From Thiohalorhabdus denitrificans (GTDB lineage: Bacteria; Pseudomonadota; Gammaproteobacteria; Thiohalorhabdales; Thiohalorhabdaceae), in assembly GCF_001399755.1 (NCBI RefSeq), contig NZ_LJCP01000007.1, positions 326,113 through 390,112 of the forward strand: a stretch of 64,000 nt of DNA, in the 5' to 3' direction. The notes beneath the pieces were generated by a model, which had not been told where the DNA came from, searched no databases, and worked only from the letters and a program-made list of their open reading frames with translations. Shown here piece after piece: positions 28,579 through 37,620 of the stretch; the first letter of the stretch is position 1, and every line of letters starts with the position of its first letter. The position numbers were made by a program, and so were the translations under genes.

Positions 28579-29517
28579 TCAATCGGCGCCCTCCCCGGTG
28601 AGGCCGAAATGGGTGTATATGTCCGCCAGGGAGGGCGGGGTCATGTCCACATCGGTGACGTGTTCGGCGGCGGTTGCCCGCTGCAGCACGGCCAGCTTCT
28701 GTTCCTCGCCGCAGGTCACCGTCAGCCCTGTGTCGTCCGCTTCCGCCGCGACGCCCGTCAGGGCGGTCAGCTCGTCCCGGAGATCGCCCAGCCCGGTGCC
28801 GGAGATGCGGATCCGGAGCTGCAGGCCAGTGCGCCGGCGTAGGTCGCGCAGATCGCCCTGGGCCAGCAGGTGCCCCCGGCCGAGGATGGCCAGGGTGTCG
28901 GCGCGATCCTCGATCTCGGCGAGGATGTGGGAGGAGAGGATCACGGTGGTGCCGCGCGCCCGCAGGTCCTCCAGGCGGGCGTAGAACTCCTCGGTGGCCT
29001 GGGGGTCCAGGCCCACCGTCGGCTCGTCGAGCAGCAGGAGGTCGGGCTCGCCCAGCAGCGCCTGGGCCAGGCCCAGGCGTTGGCGCATGCCCTTGGAGTA
29101 GGTGCGCACCTTGCGGTGGGCGGCGTGGGCGAGCCCCATCTCCTCCAGCATGGGGCCGCACCGGCGCCGGTCCACCCCCTTCAGGTCGGCGTAGAAGGCC
29201 AGCACCTCGGCACCCGTGAGCTGGTCGTAGAAGGCCACGTTCTCCGGCAGGTAGCCCACCCGGCGGCGGATGCGGGCCCCCTCGGCCCCCCGCGGCTCGC
29301 CGCCGAGCAGCCGCACCCGGCCGGTGGTGGGGGCGAGGATGCCGAGCAGCATCTTCATGACCGTGGTCTTGCCGGCGGCGTTGTGGCCGAGCAGACCCAG
29401 GATCCGGCCCCGGGGGATGGCCAGATCCATCGCCCGCACCGCCTCCACCCGCCCGAAGCGCTTGCCGACGCCCTCCAGCTCGGCGGCCGGCGATTCCGGT
29501 TGCTCCGCGCGGCTCAT
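28579..29517 (-). CDS. nosF: NosF ABC transporter ATP-binding protein
   Basis: 312 residues; AAGGAGT site before the ATG, which overlaps the nosD stop codon (ATGA). Walker A reads GHNAAGKTT, with Ala at the position usually Gly in NosF; signature SKGMRQRLGLAQAL, Walker B LLLLDEPTVGLDP and H-loop SSHIL are intact. It powers the NosY permease in CuZ-centre assembly. Confidence 0.95.
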   Translation of the reverse strand: MSRAEQPESPAAELEGVGKRFGRVEAVRAMDLAIPRGRILGLLGHNAAGKTTVMKMLLGILAPTTGRVRLLGGEPRGAEGARIRRRVGYLPENVAFYDQLTGAEVLAFYADLKGVDRRRCGPMLEEMGLAHAAHRKVRTYSKGMRQRLGLAQALLGEPDLLLLDEPTVGLDPQATEEFYARLEDLRARGTTVILSSHILAEIEDRADTLAILGRGHLLAQGDLRDLRRRTGLQLRIRISGTGLGDLRDELTALTGVAAEADDTGLTVTCGEEQKLAVLQRATAAEHVTDVDMTPPSLADIYTHFGLTGEGAD

Positions 29518-30767
29518 GGGGTGACTCCTTCCGGGTCCATGAGGGGATGGCGGTCGGTGACGCCGGGGCTGCGCAGGGCGGGGAACTGCTGCTGGATCCA
29601 GCGCAGGGTCTGCACCGCCGGGCTGTTCATGAGGATGCGCACCAGGGGGTACTTCCAGATGAGCTTGTCCACCATGTCGTTGGGGCGGTAGGGCACGTCG
29701 CCGATGCCGTCGCCGTCCGTGTCCCAGCCCAGGTAGTCGCTCCAGTAATTGCCTCGCCCGTCCCGCGACCACTCCTGCTCGCGGTTGCCCACGTATTTCA
29801 CCTGGTTGCGGGAGTGCAGGAAGGCGTTCTGGTGGATGCGGTTGTGGAAGGAGCCGGCGGTGAGGTGGATGCCCACCTCGCAGCCCCGGAAGCGGTTGTG
29901 GTGGAAGTCGTTGTACTGGGCGTTGTAGACGAAGGCGCATTTCTCCGGGCCCGGGTCCACGCGGTTGTGGTGGATGGCGCTCTGCTTCACGTAGTTGAGC
30001 AGGAGGCCGTAGTCCTCGTCGTCCGCGGAGCGGTTGTGGTGGACCTCCAGGTTGTCCGACATCATCAGGGCGTAGCCGGCCCGGGTGTCGTGGGTGCGAT
30101 TGTTGGTCACCTCGTTGCGGTGGGAGTACATGTAGTGGACCCCGTAGCGGAGGTGGTGGAGGTGGTTGTCGTGGAGCACGTTGCCGCCGTGGGAGACCTC
30201 GATGTAGATGCCGTCGCGCGTCTCCCAGATCTCGTTGCCGGTGACCAGGGCCCCGGATACGTCCCATAGCTGTACGCCGTTGCCGCGATCCGGGGAGACC
30301 ACCTCGGCGTTGCCGTGGATGCGGTTGTCCCGGATCACCGGGGAGGCGGCGCCGTCCACCCAGATGCCCCAGGCGGTACGGTCGATGAAGCAGTCCTCGA
30401 TGCGGGTGCCGGTGGCCGATCCCTCCACGAAGACGCCGGCGTTCATCTCGTTGAGGTCCATGCCGGAATGGCGGATCTCCAGGCCCTGGATGGTCACGCC
30501 CGGGGCCGTCACCCGGATCACGTCGCCGGAGCCGCCGCCGTCGAGCACCGCGTCCTCCTCGCCGGCGAGGGTCAGGGCCTTGTCGAGGCGCAGGGCCTCC
30601 ACCGTGTGGGTGCCTTCGGGAACCACCACCGTGTCCCCCTCCGCGGCCCGGTCCACCACCTGCTGCAGGGCCTCCCCCGGCTGCGGCCGGAGCTCGGCGC
30701 CCCATGCGGGACAGGCGGCACCCGCGGCGAGCAGAACCAGGCCGATGATCCGGGCGGGAAAATGCAA
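29514..30767 (-). CDS. nosD: NosD periplasmic copper-centre assembly protein
   Basis: 417 residues from a TTG at 30767, preceded by CGGAG; reading further upstream would run through a REP-like element, so earlier starts are unlikely. N-terminal signal peptide (RIIGLVLLAAGAACPAWGA). The rest is a right-handed beta-helix with many N-x-I/V-x-x-N repeats (VIRDNRIHGN, VTGNEIWET, VHHNRSAD) and the C-terminal DTDGDGIGDVPYRPND motif. It works with NosFY to supply sulfur for the CuZ site of NosZ. Confidence 0.92.
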   Translation of the reverse strand: MHFPARIIGLVLLAAGAACPAWGAELRPQPGEALQQVVDRAAEGDTVVVPEGTHTVEALRLDKALTLAGEEDAVLDGGGSGDVIRVTAPGVTIQGLEIRHSGMDLNEMNAGVFVEGSATGTRIEDCFIDRTAWGIWVDGAASPVIRDNRIHGNAEVVSPDRGNGVQLWDVSGALVTGNEIWETRDGIYIEVSHGGNVLHDNHLHHLRYGVHYMYSHRNEVTNNRTHDTRAGYALMMSDNLEVHHNRSADDEDYGLLLNYVKQSAIHHNRVDPGPEKCAFVYNAQYNDFHHNRFRGCEVGIHLTAGSFHNRIHQNAFLHSRNQVKYVGNREQEWSRDGRGNYWSDYLGWDTDGDGIGDVPYRPNDMVDKLIWKYPLVRILMNSPAVQTLRWIQQQFPALRSPGVTDRHPLMDPEGVTP

Positions 30768-30813
30768 TAGCTCGACTCCGTGGAAACCGGGCAGGGCATG
30801 CCGGCAGAGCAGT

Positions 30814-30882
30814 GTAGGAGCGGCCAGTGGCCGTGATCCGGCCGGAGAGGTTCCCCATGTCGCGGCCACTGGCCGCCCCTAC
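30814..30882. repeat. Paired inverted REP-like elements
   Basis: GTAGGAGCGGCCAGTGGCCG at 30814 is mirrored by 30859-30882 ending GCCCCTAC. It lies between nosZ and nosD. Confidence 0.7.
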
Positions 30883-30933
30883 AGGCGGTCGATTGCGGGA
30901 AACGGGGCGGGCGGACCCGCCCCCATTTCCCCG

Positions 30934-32883
30934 TCAGGCCTTCTCCACCAGCATCCGCCCGCGCATCTCCATGTGCATGGCGTGGCAGAACCACTGGCAG
31001 TAGTACCAGTGCACCCCGGGCTCGTCCGCCACGAAGGTCACCGAGGCGGTCTGCTGGGGGCTGATCTCCATGCAGACATCGAAGTTCGTCAGGGTGAAGC
31101 CGTGGGTGAGGTCCTCGATGTTGTCCACGTTGGTCAGCACCACCGTCACCTCGTCGCCCTCTTTCACCTTGAACTCGTTGATGTGGTACTGGGGCGCCGA
31201 GGAGGTCATGTAGACCCGCACCTTGTTGCCGTCGCGGATGACCTTGTTGGTCATGCGGAGGTCGTCGATCCCGTCCTTTTTGGCCATGGCCTTGACGTCG
31301 TCGAACCACGGATCCTCGCGGTCCCAGATCTTGTTGGGGTTGATCTGGTCGGCGCGGGCGATGACCGCGTCATGGGGCTCGGCGAAGGTGGGGCCGTCGT
31401 GGACGATGCGCATATCGCCGTCCGAGATGTCGATGAGCTGATCGTTCTCCGGCTTCAGTGGGCCGACGTTGAGGAACCGGTCCTTGGAGAACTTGCTCAG
31501 AACCATCAGCCACTTGCCGTCGGCGTCCTTGGTCTCGGCGAGGGTGGCGTTGTTGTGGCCCGGCTGGTAGTGGACGTCGAGCTTCTGCTTGATGGGATTG
31601 GTGTCGCCGCCCTGGAAGGCCGCGATGGCGTCCTCGATGTTCCACTTGGCCACCTGGGAGTCGATGAACAGGGTGGTGTAGCCGTTGCCGCGGCCGTCGA
31701 AGGTGGTGTGCAGGGGCCCCAGCCCCACCTCCGGCTCCGCCACCACGGCGTCGCGGGGGTCCTTCATGCCGCCCTTGAAGTAGTCGTCGAGCTTGTCGAT
31801 CTCCACCACGGTGACGGTGGGGGAGAGCTTGCCGTTGGCGATGAAGTACTTGCCGTCGGGGGTGGTGTTGATGCCGTGCGGGCCCTTGGGCACCGGGATG
31901 TACATGGTCAGGTCCGAGCCCTTGGTGCCGTCCACCACCGGCACGTCGGAGTCGCCGATGGTCTTGTATTGCCCCTTCTTCACGGCCTCCTCGATGCGCG
32001 GGATGTTGAAGACCACCACGTGGTCGCGGTCCTTGCGCATCATGCCGTTGAGCTCCACGGCGTTCTCCGAGTTGTAGCAGGTGGAGAAGGCGTAGGTGCC
32101 CTTGAAATCGGCGTTGGTGTTGTCCAGGTTGCCGTCCACCAGCACCTGCCACTTCACCTCCATGGTCTCGGCGTCCACGCCCGCGAACACCGTCTTGTAC
32201 TTCTCCGGGCTCTCCATGTCCCGGCCGTCATTGGGCTGCGGGATCATGAACTCGCAGTTGCAGAACAGGTAGCCCGTCTTGGGGGCCTTCTGCGGCCGCA
32301 TGCCGTGGACGGCCTGGGCATTGGGGATCTGGACGATCTTGTCGGTCTTCATCACGTCCAGCCGGATGCGGGCCACCCGGGAGTTGGCCTTGTCGTTGAT
32401 GAACAGGTAGCGGCCGTCGTAGCTGCCGTCGGTCATGGACAGGTGCGGGTGGTGCGTGTCGCCGTTGCGCAGCACGCCGCCCTGCTTGTCGGCGCGGCGC
32501 TTGCCGGCCGGCGTGAGGCCCTCGCGCAGGATCTTGCGCGACTCGTTGGTAATGCCCCAGCCGGTGGCGCCGTCCCAGTTGAACACCGGGATGCGCATCA
32601 GCTCGCGCATGGAGGGAACGCCCATGACCCGGACCTCGCCGCTCTGGCCGCCGCTCCAGAAGCCGTAGTATTCGTCCAGCTCGCCGGGGCCCACGTGGAA
32701 GTCCTGGTTGCCCTCGGCGGCTTGGGCCGTGCCGCCGCCGAGGCTCCAGCCGCCCGCTGCCAGCCCGGCCCCTACCACGGCGCTGGTGGCGGTGGCGTTG
32801 AAGAACTCCCGCCGGGTGAAGCCGAAGGGGGACCCCCCGTCGGTTTCCTCCTGCCGAATCGTGGTTTTCTCGTCGTCCTTCAT
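30934..32883 (-). CDS. nosZ: Nitrous-oxide reductase
   Basis: 649 residues. Periplasmic dicopper enzyme reducing N2O to N2. The Tat signal has the twin-arginine motif TRREFFN at 23-29, followed by a hydrophobic stretch and cleavage near AQAAEG; this places it in the Tat-dependent clade I. The N-terminal seven-bladed propeller supplies the CuZ histidines (first DTHHPHLS). The C-terminal cupredoxin domain carries the CuA ligands in HWYYCQWFCHAMHMEM. Length is typical. It lies 61 bases after nosR. Confidence 0.98.
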   Translation of the reverse strand: MKDDEKTTIRQEETDGGSPFGFTRREFFNATATSAVVGAGLAAGGWSLGGGTAQAAEGNQDFHVGPGELDEYYGFWSGGQSGEVRVMGVPSMRELMRIPVFNWDGATGWGITNESRKILREGLTPAGKRRADKQGGVLRNGDTHHPHLSMTDGSYDGRYLFINDKANSRVARIRLDVMKTDKIVQIPNAQAVHGMRPQKAPKTGYLFCNCEFMIPQPNDGRDMESPEKYKTVFAGVDAETMEVKWQVLVDGNLDNTNADFKGTYAFSTCYNSENAVELNGMMRKDRDHVVVFNIPRIEEAVKKGQYKTIGDSDVPVVDGTKGSDLTMYIPVPKGPHGINTTPDGKYFIANGKLSPTVTVVEIDKLDDYFKGGMKDPRDAVVAEPEVGLGPLHTTFDGRGNGYTTLFIDSQVAKWNIEDAIAAFQGGDTNPIKQKLDVHYQPGHNNATLAETKDADGKWLMVLSKFSKDRFLNVGPLKPENDQLIDISDGDMRIVHDGPTFAEPHDAVIARADQINPNKIWDREDPWFDDVKAMAKKDGIDDLRMTNKVIRDGNKVRVYMTSSAPQYHINEFKVKEGDEVTVVLTNVDNIEDLTHGFTLTNFDVCMEISPQQTASVTFVADEPGVHWYYCQWFCHAMHMEMRGRMLVEKA

Positions 32884-32944
32884 GACTCTCCCTCCTCTGC
32901 CGCTATGGGCGTGATGCCGCGGCCCCTGCCGGGGGCCGGTGTAA

Positions 32945-35191
32945 TCAGTCGTCGACGGGCTTTACCCGGTACTCCTCCCCGGAGGCCGGGTACCCCAGGG
33001 CCTCCTCCATCTCCTTGGCCTTCTCGCGCGCCTTGGGGCCGCGCTCGCGGCGCTTGCGGCGCTGCACCATGGGCGGGCACTTGTACTCGTTCCAGTAGGT
33101 GCTCTGGCAGTCCAGGCAGAAGTGGCACTCGTTGGGGTTGATGTGTCCCTCCGGATGGATGGCCTGCACCTCGCACTCGTTGGCGCAGATCTGGCAGGGG
33201 GTGCCGCACTCCTTGTGCCGCTTGAGCCAATCGAACAGGCGGATGCGCGCGGGGATGGCCAGCGCCGCACCCAGGGGGCACAGGTAGCGGCAGTAGAACT
33301 TGTGCTGGAAGGCCGAGGCCACCACCAGCACCCCGGCGTAGAGGACGAAGCCCCATTCGCGGAAGAAGTGCATGGTGATGGCGGTCTTGAAGGGCTCCAC
33401 CTCGGCGTACTTCTCCGCCGCCGACATGGACTGCAGGCTGATGCCGAACAGCACCAGCAGGATCACGTACTTGATGGCCCAGAGGCGCTCGTGGACCTTG
33501 AAGGGGAAGTGGATCTGGGGCAGGCGCAGGATGTAGCGGCCGATGTAGTTGGCGTAGTCCTGCAGGGCGCCGAAGGGGCACAGCCAGCCGCAGAACACCC
33601 CCCGGCCCCACAGCAGCAGGCTCACCGCCACGAAGGTCCAGAGGATGAACACCAGGGGGTCCATCAGGAAGGTGGACCAGGAGAAGTCGCCGAACAGCGC
33701 GTTGACGAAGGTCAGGACGTTGACCACCGAGAGCTGAGCCAGGGCGTACCAGCCAATCCAGAGCAGGGTGAACAGCAGGAAGCCGCGGCGGACGTAGAAC
33801 AGCACCCGCGGCCGCTTGGCCAGCCACTCCTGGAAGACCATGATGGCGGTCAGCAGGGTCAGGGCCGCCACGAGGATCCCGATCTGCACCGGCTTGTCGA
33901 GCCAGACCCGCTTCCAGGTGGACATGGGCCCGGCGGCCTGCGCCGCCGGCTGCTCCGCGGCCTCGTAGTATTCCCCGGGCAGCTGGTAGCGCGCCGTGAA
34001 GTTGACGAACTCCCGCTCCGTTGGGCTCACGGAGCGCCCCACCCGGAGGATCAGGTCCCACGCCGAGCCGGGGTCGAAGCCGAACTTCTTCCGGATGGTG
34101 AAGATGCCCACTTCCGTGAAGTCCGGATGCCCCTCGGGGGCGATGTCCCGGATACGGTCATGGTCGAGGTCCTGGAAGGTGATGGTGTCCAGGCCCTGCT
34201 CGACGCGGATGCGGTCGAAGATGCCCCCGCGCACGTAGCCACTGCCCTTGAAGGAGTAGGGCCCCGTGCCCATGAACAGGAGGGCGTGCTCGCCTTCGGC
34301 CAGCCCGTCCATGACCCGCTGGTAGCGGGAGTCCCCGAGCAGGTTGCGGCCCACGGTGGGGGCGTTGAGGTAGGTGTAGTAGAGCTCGATGAAGGGATCT
34401 TCGCCCGTCAGATCGGCCAGCTCGCTCCCGGACCAGGCCTCGGCGACGTCGGCCTCCTCGAACCGCTTGCTCACCTCCCCCGCGGTGAGGTGGAGGCGGC
34501 GGATCGACCCCTCACCGAGGAGCTCCTCCCAGGACTTCTCCGCGAACCGGTCCGTTTTGATGGTGGCGGGCTCGCGCTCGGCCACCGCCCGACCGGCGAT
34601 GATGTCCCGGCTGCGGGCCACCTCGCGGGCCGCGGCCATCACCGTGTCGTTCACGGCCATGACCGTCACCGTGGCGCCGCTGATGCCATCCAGGTCCACC
34701 GATTCGTCCCCGCCCCCGCCCACCTGGGGGTGGTCCGTGGCGTGGATGCCGGCGAACTGCTCCGCGAAGTCGAACAGGGTGTGCTCGGGGATGCCGATCT
34801 TGAGGATGGGCTCCTCGTGGTGGAGCACTTTGGCTCCGGTGATGGTGCCCTCGGTGTCCATGCCCACCAGCATGTTCACCGGCTTCCCGGAGTAGGCGGG
34901 GATGTGGACCACCTGGTCGGTGACGAAGACATAGCCCACCACCTTGCCGCCACCGCCTTCGCCCCGCCCTTCCCGCTGCCCCCGATAGACGGGGGCGGCG
35001 GGCGGTTCCCCCTCCAGCTCGCCCAGGGACCGCCCGCCCTCCGGCAGGACCTCCTCCACGGGGTAGTCCGCGGGGAAGGGTTCGGCGGCGGGCGCGGGCG
35101 GGGCCAGCAAGAGGGCCAGGAGCCCCCCGAGCAGGGCGGCAACGCGGCCGGGTGCGGCGGGCAGGCGGGCGGTGGCCAAGGTCGTCCTCAC
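32945..35191 (-). CDS. nosR: NosR membrane regulator/electron-transfer flavoprotein
   Basis: 748 residues. Signal peptide, then a periplasmic FMN-binding domain (flavin Thr in LDGISGATVTVM), a membrane domain of several helices (about 410-690), and cytoplasmic NapH-type cysteine motifs GVFCGWLCPFGALQDY and FYCRYLCPLGA followed by two 4Fe-4S motifs (CGTPCQICANEC; CHFCLDC). NosR feeds electrons from the quinol pool to NosZ and is needed for nosZ expression. First gene of the operon; an FNR-type box lies 84 bases upstream. Confidence 0.95.
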   Translation of the reverse strand: MRTTLATARLPAAPGRVAALLGGLLALLLAPPAPAAEPFPADYPVEEVLPEGGRSLGELEGEPPAAPVYRGQREGRGEGGGGKVVGYVFVTDQVVHIPAYSGKPVNMLVGMDTEGTITGAKVLHHEEPILKIGIPEHTLFDFAEQFAGIHATDHPQVGGGGDESVDLDGISGATVTVMAVNDTVMAAAREVARSRDIIAGRAVAEREPATIKTDRFAEKSWEELLGEGSIRRLHLTAGEVSKRFEEADVAEAWSGSELADLTGEDPFIELYYTYLNAPTVGRNLLGDSRYQRVMDGLAEGEHALLFMGTGPYSFKGSGYVRGGIFDRIRVEQGLDTITFQDLDHDRIRDIAPEGHPDFTEVGIFTIRKKFGFDPGSAWDLILRVGRSVSPTEREFVNFTARYQLPGEYYEAAEQPAAQAAGPMSTWKRVWLDKPVQIGILVAALTLLTAIMVFQEWLAKRPRVLFYVRRGFLLFTLLWIGWYALAQLSVVNVLTFVNALFGDFSWSTFLMDPLVFILWTFVAVSLLLWGRGVFCGWLCPFGALQDYANYIGRYILRLPQIHFPFKVHERLWAIKYVILLVLFGISLQSMSAAEKYAEVEPFKTAITMHFFREWGFVLYAGVLVVASAFQHKFYCRYLCPLGAALAIPARIRLFDWLKRHKECGTPCQICANECEVQAIHPEGHINPNECHFCLDCQSTYWNEYKCPPMVQRRKRRERGPKAREKAKEMEEALGYPASGEEYRVKPVDD

Positions 35192-35274
35192 GCGTCGGGA
35201 GTGAATGGGCCCGCGGGTGTGGCATTTGCCGCAGCGGGTACCCGGGAAGGTAAACCCTGGCCTTTTGGGGGGAA

Positions 35275-35288
35275 TTGATTGGTGTCAA
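35275..35288. promoter_or_regulatory. FNR/DNR-type box between nosR and ubiT
   Basis: TTGATTGGTGTCAA matches the FNR-family consensus TTGAT-N4-ATCAA at nine of ten positions. It lies 84 bases upstream of nosR and 97 upstream of ubiT, so it could activate both divergent genes under low oxygen or nitric oxide. Confidence 0.75.
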
Positions 35289-35384
35289 TGTTATGCAAGT
35301 TTGCTGCGTGGATCCTCGGCACCTGACAACCCCGCCGGCTCGGCCTGGACGGGGAGGCCGGCGGAGGAGGCAAGGAGGAAGACC

Positions 35385-35960
35385 ATGACCAACCCTTCGA
35401 GGGCGGTGCTGGACCGGGCCTTCCGGCTCCACTTGCGGTGGTGTCCCGACCGCCTCCACACGGAGGCGGTGAGCCGGGCCTGGAACCACCTGGCGCGGGG
35501 CCAGCCCTTCGCGCGGCGGATGCGGGACCTGGACGGCCAGCGGATCGCCGTGGAGGTAACCGATACCGGCAACGCCTGGGCCTTCCAGGTGCGCGCGCCC
35601 CGGCTCCACCCCATCCGCCCGGAGGCGGGCTGGGACCTGCGGGTGCGCGGGGCGACGGACGACCTCCTCCGCCTGGCCCTGGGGCTGGAGGACGCCGACA
35701 CCCTGTTCTTCCATCGGCGCCTGTCCATGGAGGGGGATACCGCCACCGGGGTGTACCTGAAGAACTTCCTCGACGCCCTGGAGGTGGACTGGGAGGCGCA
35801 CATCCGGGGAGTGACGGGGGCCCTTCCGGGCCCCCTGCGGGAGCCGGCCCGTGGGCTGGCGCGGCGCGCGCGACCGGAGCAGCGCCTGGCGGCGCTGCGG
35901 GAGGCGCTGGCCGCCGCGGTGACGGAGGACATGGGGCAGGCGGGGACGGCCCCCTGGTGA
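35385..35960 (+). CDS. ubiT: UbiT, SCP2-domain accessory factor of anaerobic ubiquinone synthesis
   Basis: 191 residues, strong AAGGAGGAAG site. SCP2 sterol-carrier domain at about 30-130 (LDGQRIAVEVTDTGNAWAF, RGATDDLLRLALG, FFHRRLSMEGDTATGVYLKNFLD). This matches YhbT/UbiT, which with UbiU and UbiV allows O2-independent hydroxylation of ubiquinone precursors in E. coli. ubiV and ubiU lie 1.7-4 kb away, and it diverges from nosR across an FNR-type box. C-terminal 60 residues are charged and helical. Confidence 0.88.
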   Translation: MTNPSRAVLDRAFRLHLRWCPDRLHTEAVSRAWNHLARGQPFARRMRDLDGQRIAVEVTDTGNAWAFQVRAPRLHPIRPEAGWDLRVRGATDDLLRLALGLEDADTLFFHRRLSMEGDTATGVYLKNFLDALEVDWEAHIRGVTGALPGPLREPARGLARRARPEQRLAALREALAAAVTEDMGQAGTAPW

Positions 35961-35985
35961 TGCGGGGATGGCTGCCAGAACTCCC

Positions 35986-36067
35986 GTAGGAGCCCGCTTC
36001 AGCGGGCGATTGCTGGCCTCGGCCATCCAGGCCGGCTCGGGGGTCGCCCGCTGAAGCGGGCTCCTAC
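35986..36067. repeat. Perfect inverted pair of REP-like elements
   Basis: 35986-36009 and 36044-36067 are exact 24-base reverse complements beginning GTAGGAGCCCGCTTC. It lies between the convergent ubiT and lipoate ligase-DUF116 genes, where it may also end both transcripts. Confidence 0.75.
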
Positions 36068-36084
36068 AAGTGGGCTCCAACGGT

Positions 36085-37620
36085 TTATTCCCCGCCGGGA
36101 AGGTGGGCCAGCACCCGGCGCGTCACCTCGCCGTTCAGCTCCGCCTGGGCCTCGAAGACCCCCCGGTAGGCCTCCTCCTCGCGGCCCAGCTCGTAGCAGT
36201 TGGCCCCCGCGATATCCAGCAGCACGGCGGGCATGCCCGCCTCGCGGAAGGCGTATTCCCGCTTGAGGAAGAAATTGCCGCAGCACATGCCCACGTAGGC
36301 GTCCACCCCCGCCGCGCTCATGGTGCCCAGGGTCTCGGTGAGGTGCTCGAAGTTGCGCACCGTGGTCACCGGCAGGCCGCGCTCCCGGGCCATGCGGTAC
36401 ACCTCGCCCACCTCGCACCGGCCGCAGTCGGGGCAGCCGTCCCGGTGGCGCCATTTGCACCAGGTGGGCTTGGCGCAGTAGGGCACCAGCACCCGCCGGG
36501 CCCGGGCGAGGATGGAGGCCGCGTCCGCCTCCCCCGCCGGGTCGTGGACCATGAGGGTGTTGGCGCCGTCGCGGTCCAGGTGGAAGGCCTCCTGCTGGCG
36601 GACGCGCTCGGCGGCGAGCGCCACCACCCGCGCCACCTCCTCCGGCCCGAAGCCCGCCAGCTCGCCCTCCGCATCCGCCAGAAAGCGGCGCGCCCGCTCC
36701 GGGGCTGCCTCCAGTGGGCAGCCCTCCAGGTGATCGGCCACGCGCTGGAGGAGGTCCGGGGGAGCGAGGTGCAGGGAGCCGCTCAGCTCGGCCACGGCGA
36801 TGGCGCTCCCGTCCCGGGCTGGGGAGAGGGAAGCGTAGAGCACCCCGCCCCCGGTGCGCAGGAAGGCCTCCAGAGGCTCCTCCGGCGGGAGCAGGTGGGG
36901 AGGCGAGGGCGCCTGGGGCGGTGCGTCCGCCGGCCCCGGTGCCCCGCCCTCGAACCGCCGGCCAGCGGCCTGGCCCAGCCGGGCCTGGACGACCCCGGCC
37001 ACCACCTGCGGATCGGCCACCGCCGGCTGCAGCTCGGTCAGGGTGGCCAAACGCTGGCGGGCCCCCGCCAGACCCTCCGGGGTGAGCTTCTCCTTGGGCA
37101 CCCGCAGCACGCGAAGCATGGTCCCCACGTCCACGTCGAGCAGCAGGGTGCCCTGGGCCAGGACCACGCCGTCCCCCGTGCGCAGGGTGAGCGCGCCGAG
37201 CTTGCGCCCGTCCGCCTCCAGGGCGTCGCTGCCGTTGAACGTCGCCGGGACGCCCAGGTCCAGCAGCGCCCGGGCCAGGGCCTGTCCCAGGCGCTTCCGC
37301 CAGATGGCCAGTTCTTCCCGGTGGCTGCTTTCCGGCAGGGCCAGGGTCCACAGCACCTGGTCGTCGTCCAGGTAGAGGGCGGCGCCGCCGGTGGGCCGGC
37401 GGACGATGGGAATGCCCCGCTGGTGGCAGAGGTCGGGGCGCAGGGCATGCCGGGCGGCCTCGAAGGCCCCCAGGCTGGCGGCGGGGGCGCTACGGTGGAA
37501 GCGCAGGGTGGACCGGCCCTCCTCGTAGGCCAGCCGCCATTGCTGCAGGTCCCGGCGGCGGTTCCGCCGGGCGTCCGCCAGGCCGTCGTCCCAGACGCGG
37601 ATGCGGGCGGGTCCGCTCAA
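36085..37620 (-). CDS. Lipoate-protein ligase fused to DUF116
   Basis: 511 residues if translation begins at the TTG at 37620, which overlaps the ubiV stop (TTGA) and follows GCGGAG; an ATG at 37671 inside ubiV is possible. Residues about 20-220 are a lipoate ligase catalytic domain (RRPTGGAALYLDDDQVLWTL; Lys in GRKLGALTL). About 265-340 resembles the small ligase accessory domain (GGVLYASLSPARDG). From about 379 to the end is DUF116: Cys382, 388, 396, 399 and 402 in a CAKPTWC...GCPDCGRC pattern, a CC pair and NCYELG. DUF116 probably binds a metal cluster. Joined to ubiV, ubiU and yhcC as the last gene of that operon. Confidence 0.75.
   Translation of the reverse strand: MSGPARIRVWDDGLADARRNRRRDLQQWRLAYEEGRSTLRFHRSAPAASLGAFEAARHALRPDLCHQRGIPIVRRPTGGAALYLDDDQVLWTLALPESSHREELAIWRKRLGQALARALLDLGVPATFNGSDALEADGRKLGALTLRTGDGVVLAQGTLLLDVDVGTMLRVLRVPKEKLTPEGLAGARQRLATLTELQPAVADPQVVAGVVQARLGQAAGRRFEGGAPGPADAPPQAPSPPHLLPPEEPLEAFLRTGGGVLYASLSPARDGSAIAVAELSGSLHLAPPDLLQRVADHLEGCPLEAAPERARRFLADAEGELAGFGPEEVARVVALAAERVRQQEAFHLDRDGANTLMVHDPAGEADAASILARARRVLVPYCAKPTWCKWRHRDGCPDCGRCEVGEVYRMARERGLPVTTVRNFEHLTETLGTMSAAGVDAYVGMCCGNFFLKREYAFREAGMPAVLLDIAGANCYELGREEEAYRGVFEAQAELNGEVTRRVLAHLPGGE

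Noticed and set aside
30768..30869. Upstream ATG of nosD at 30869
   Set aside because: The extra N-terminus would be translated from a REP-like element and would bury the signal peptide.
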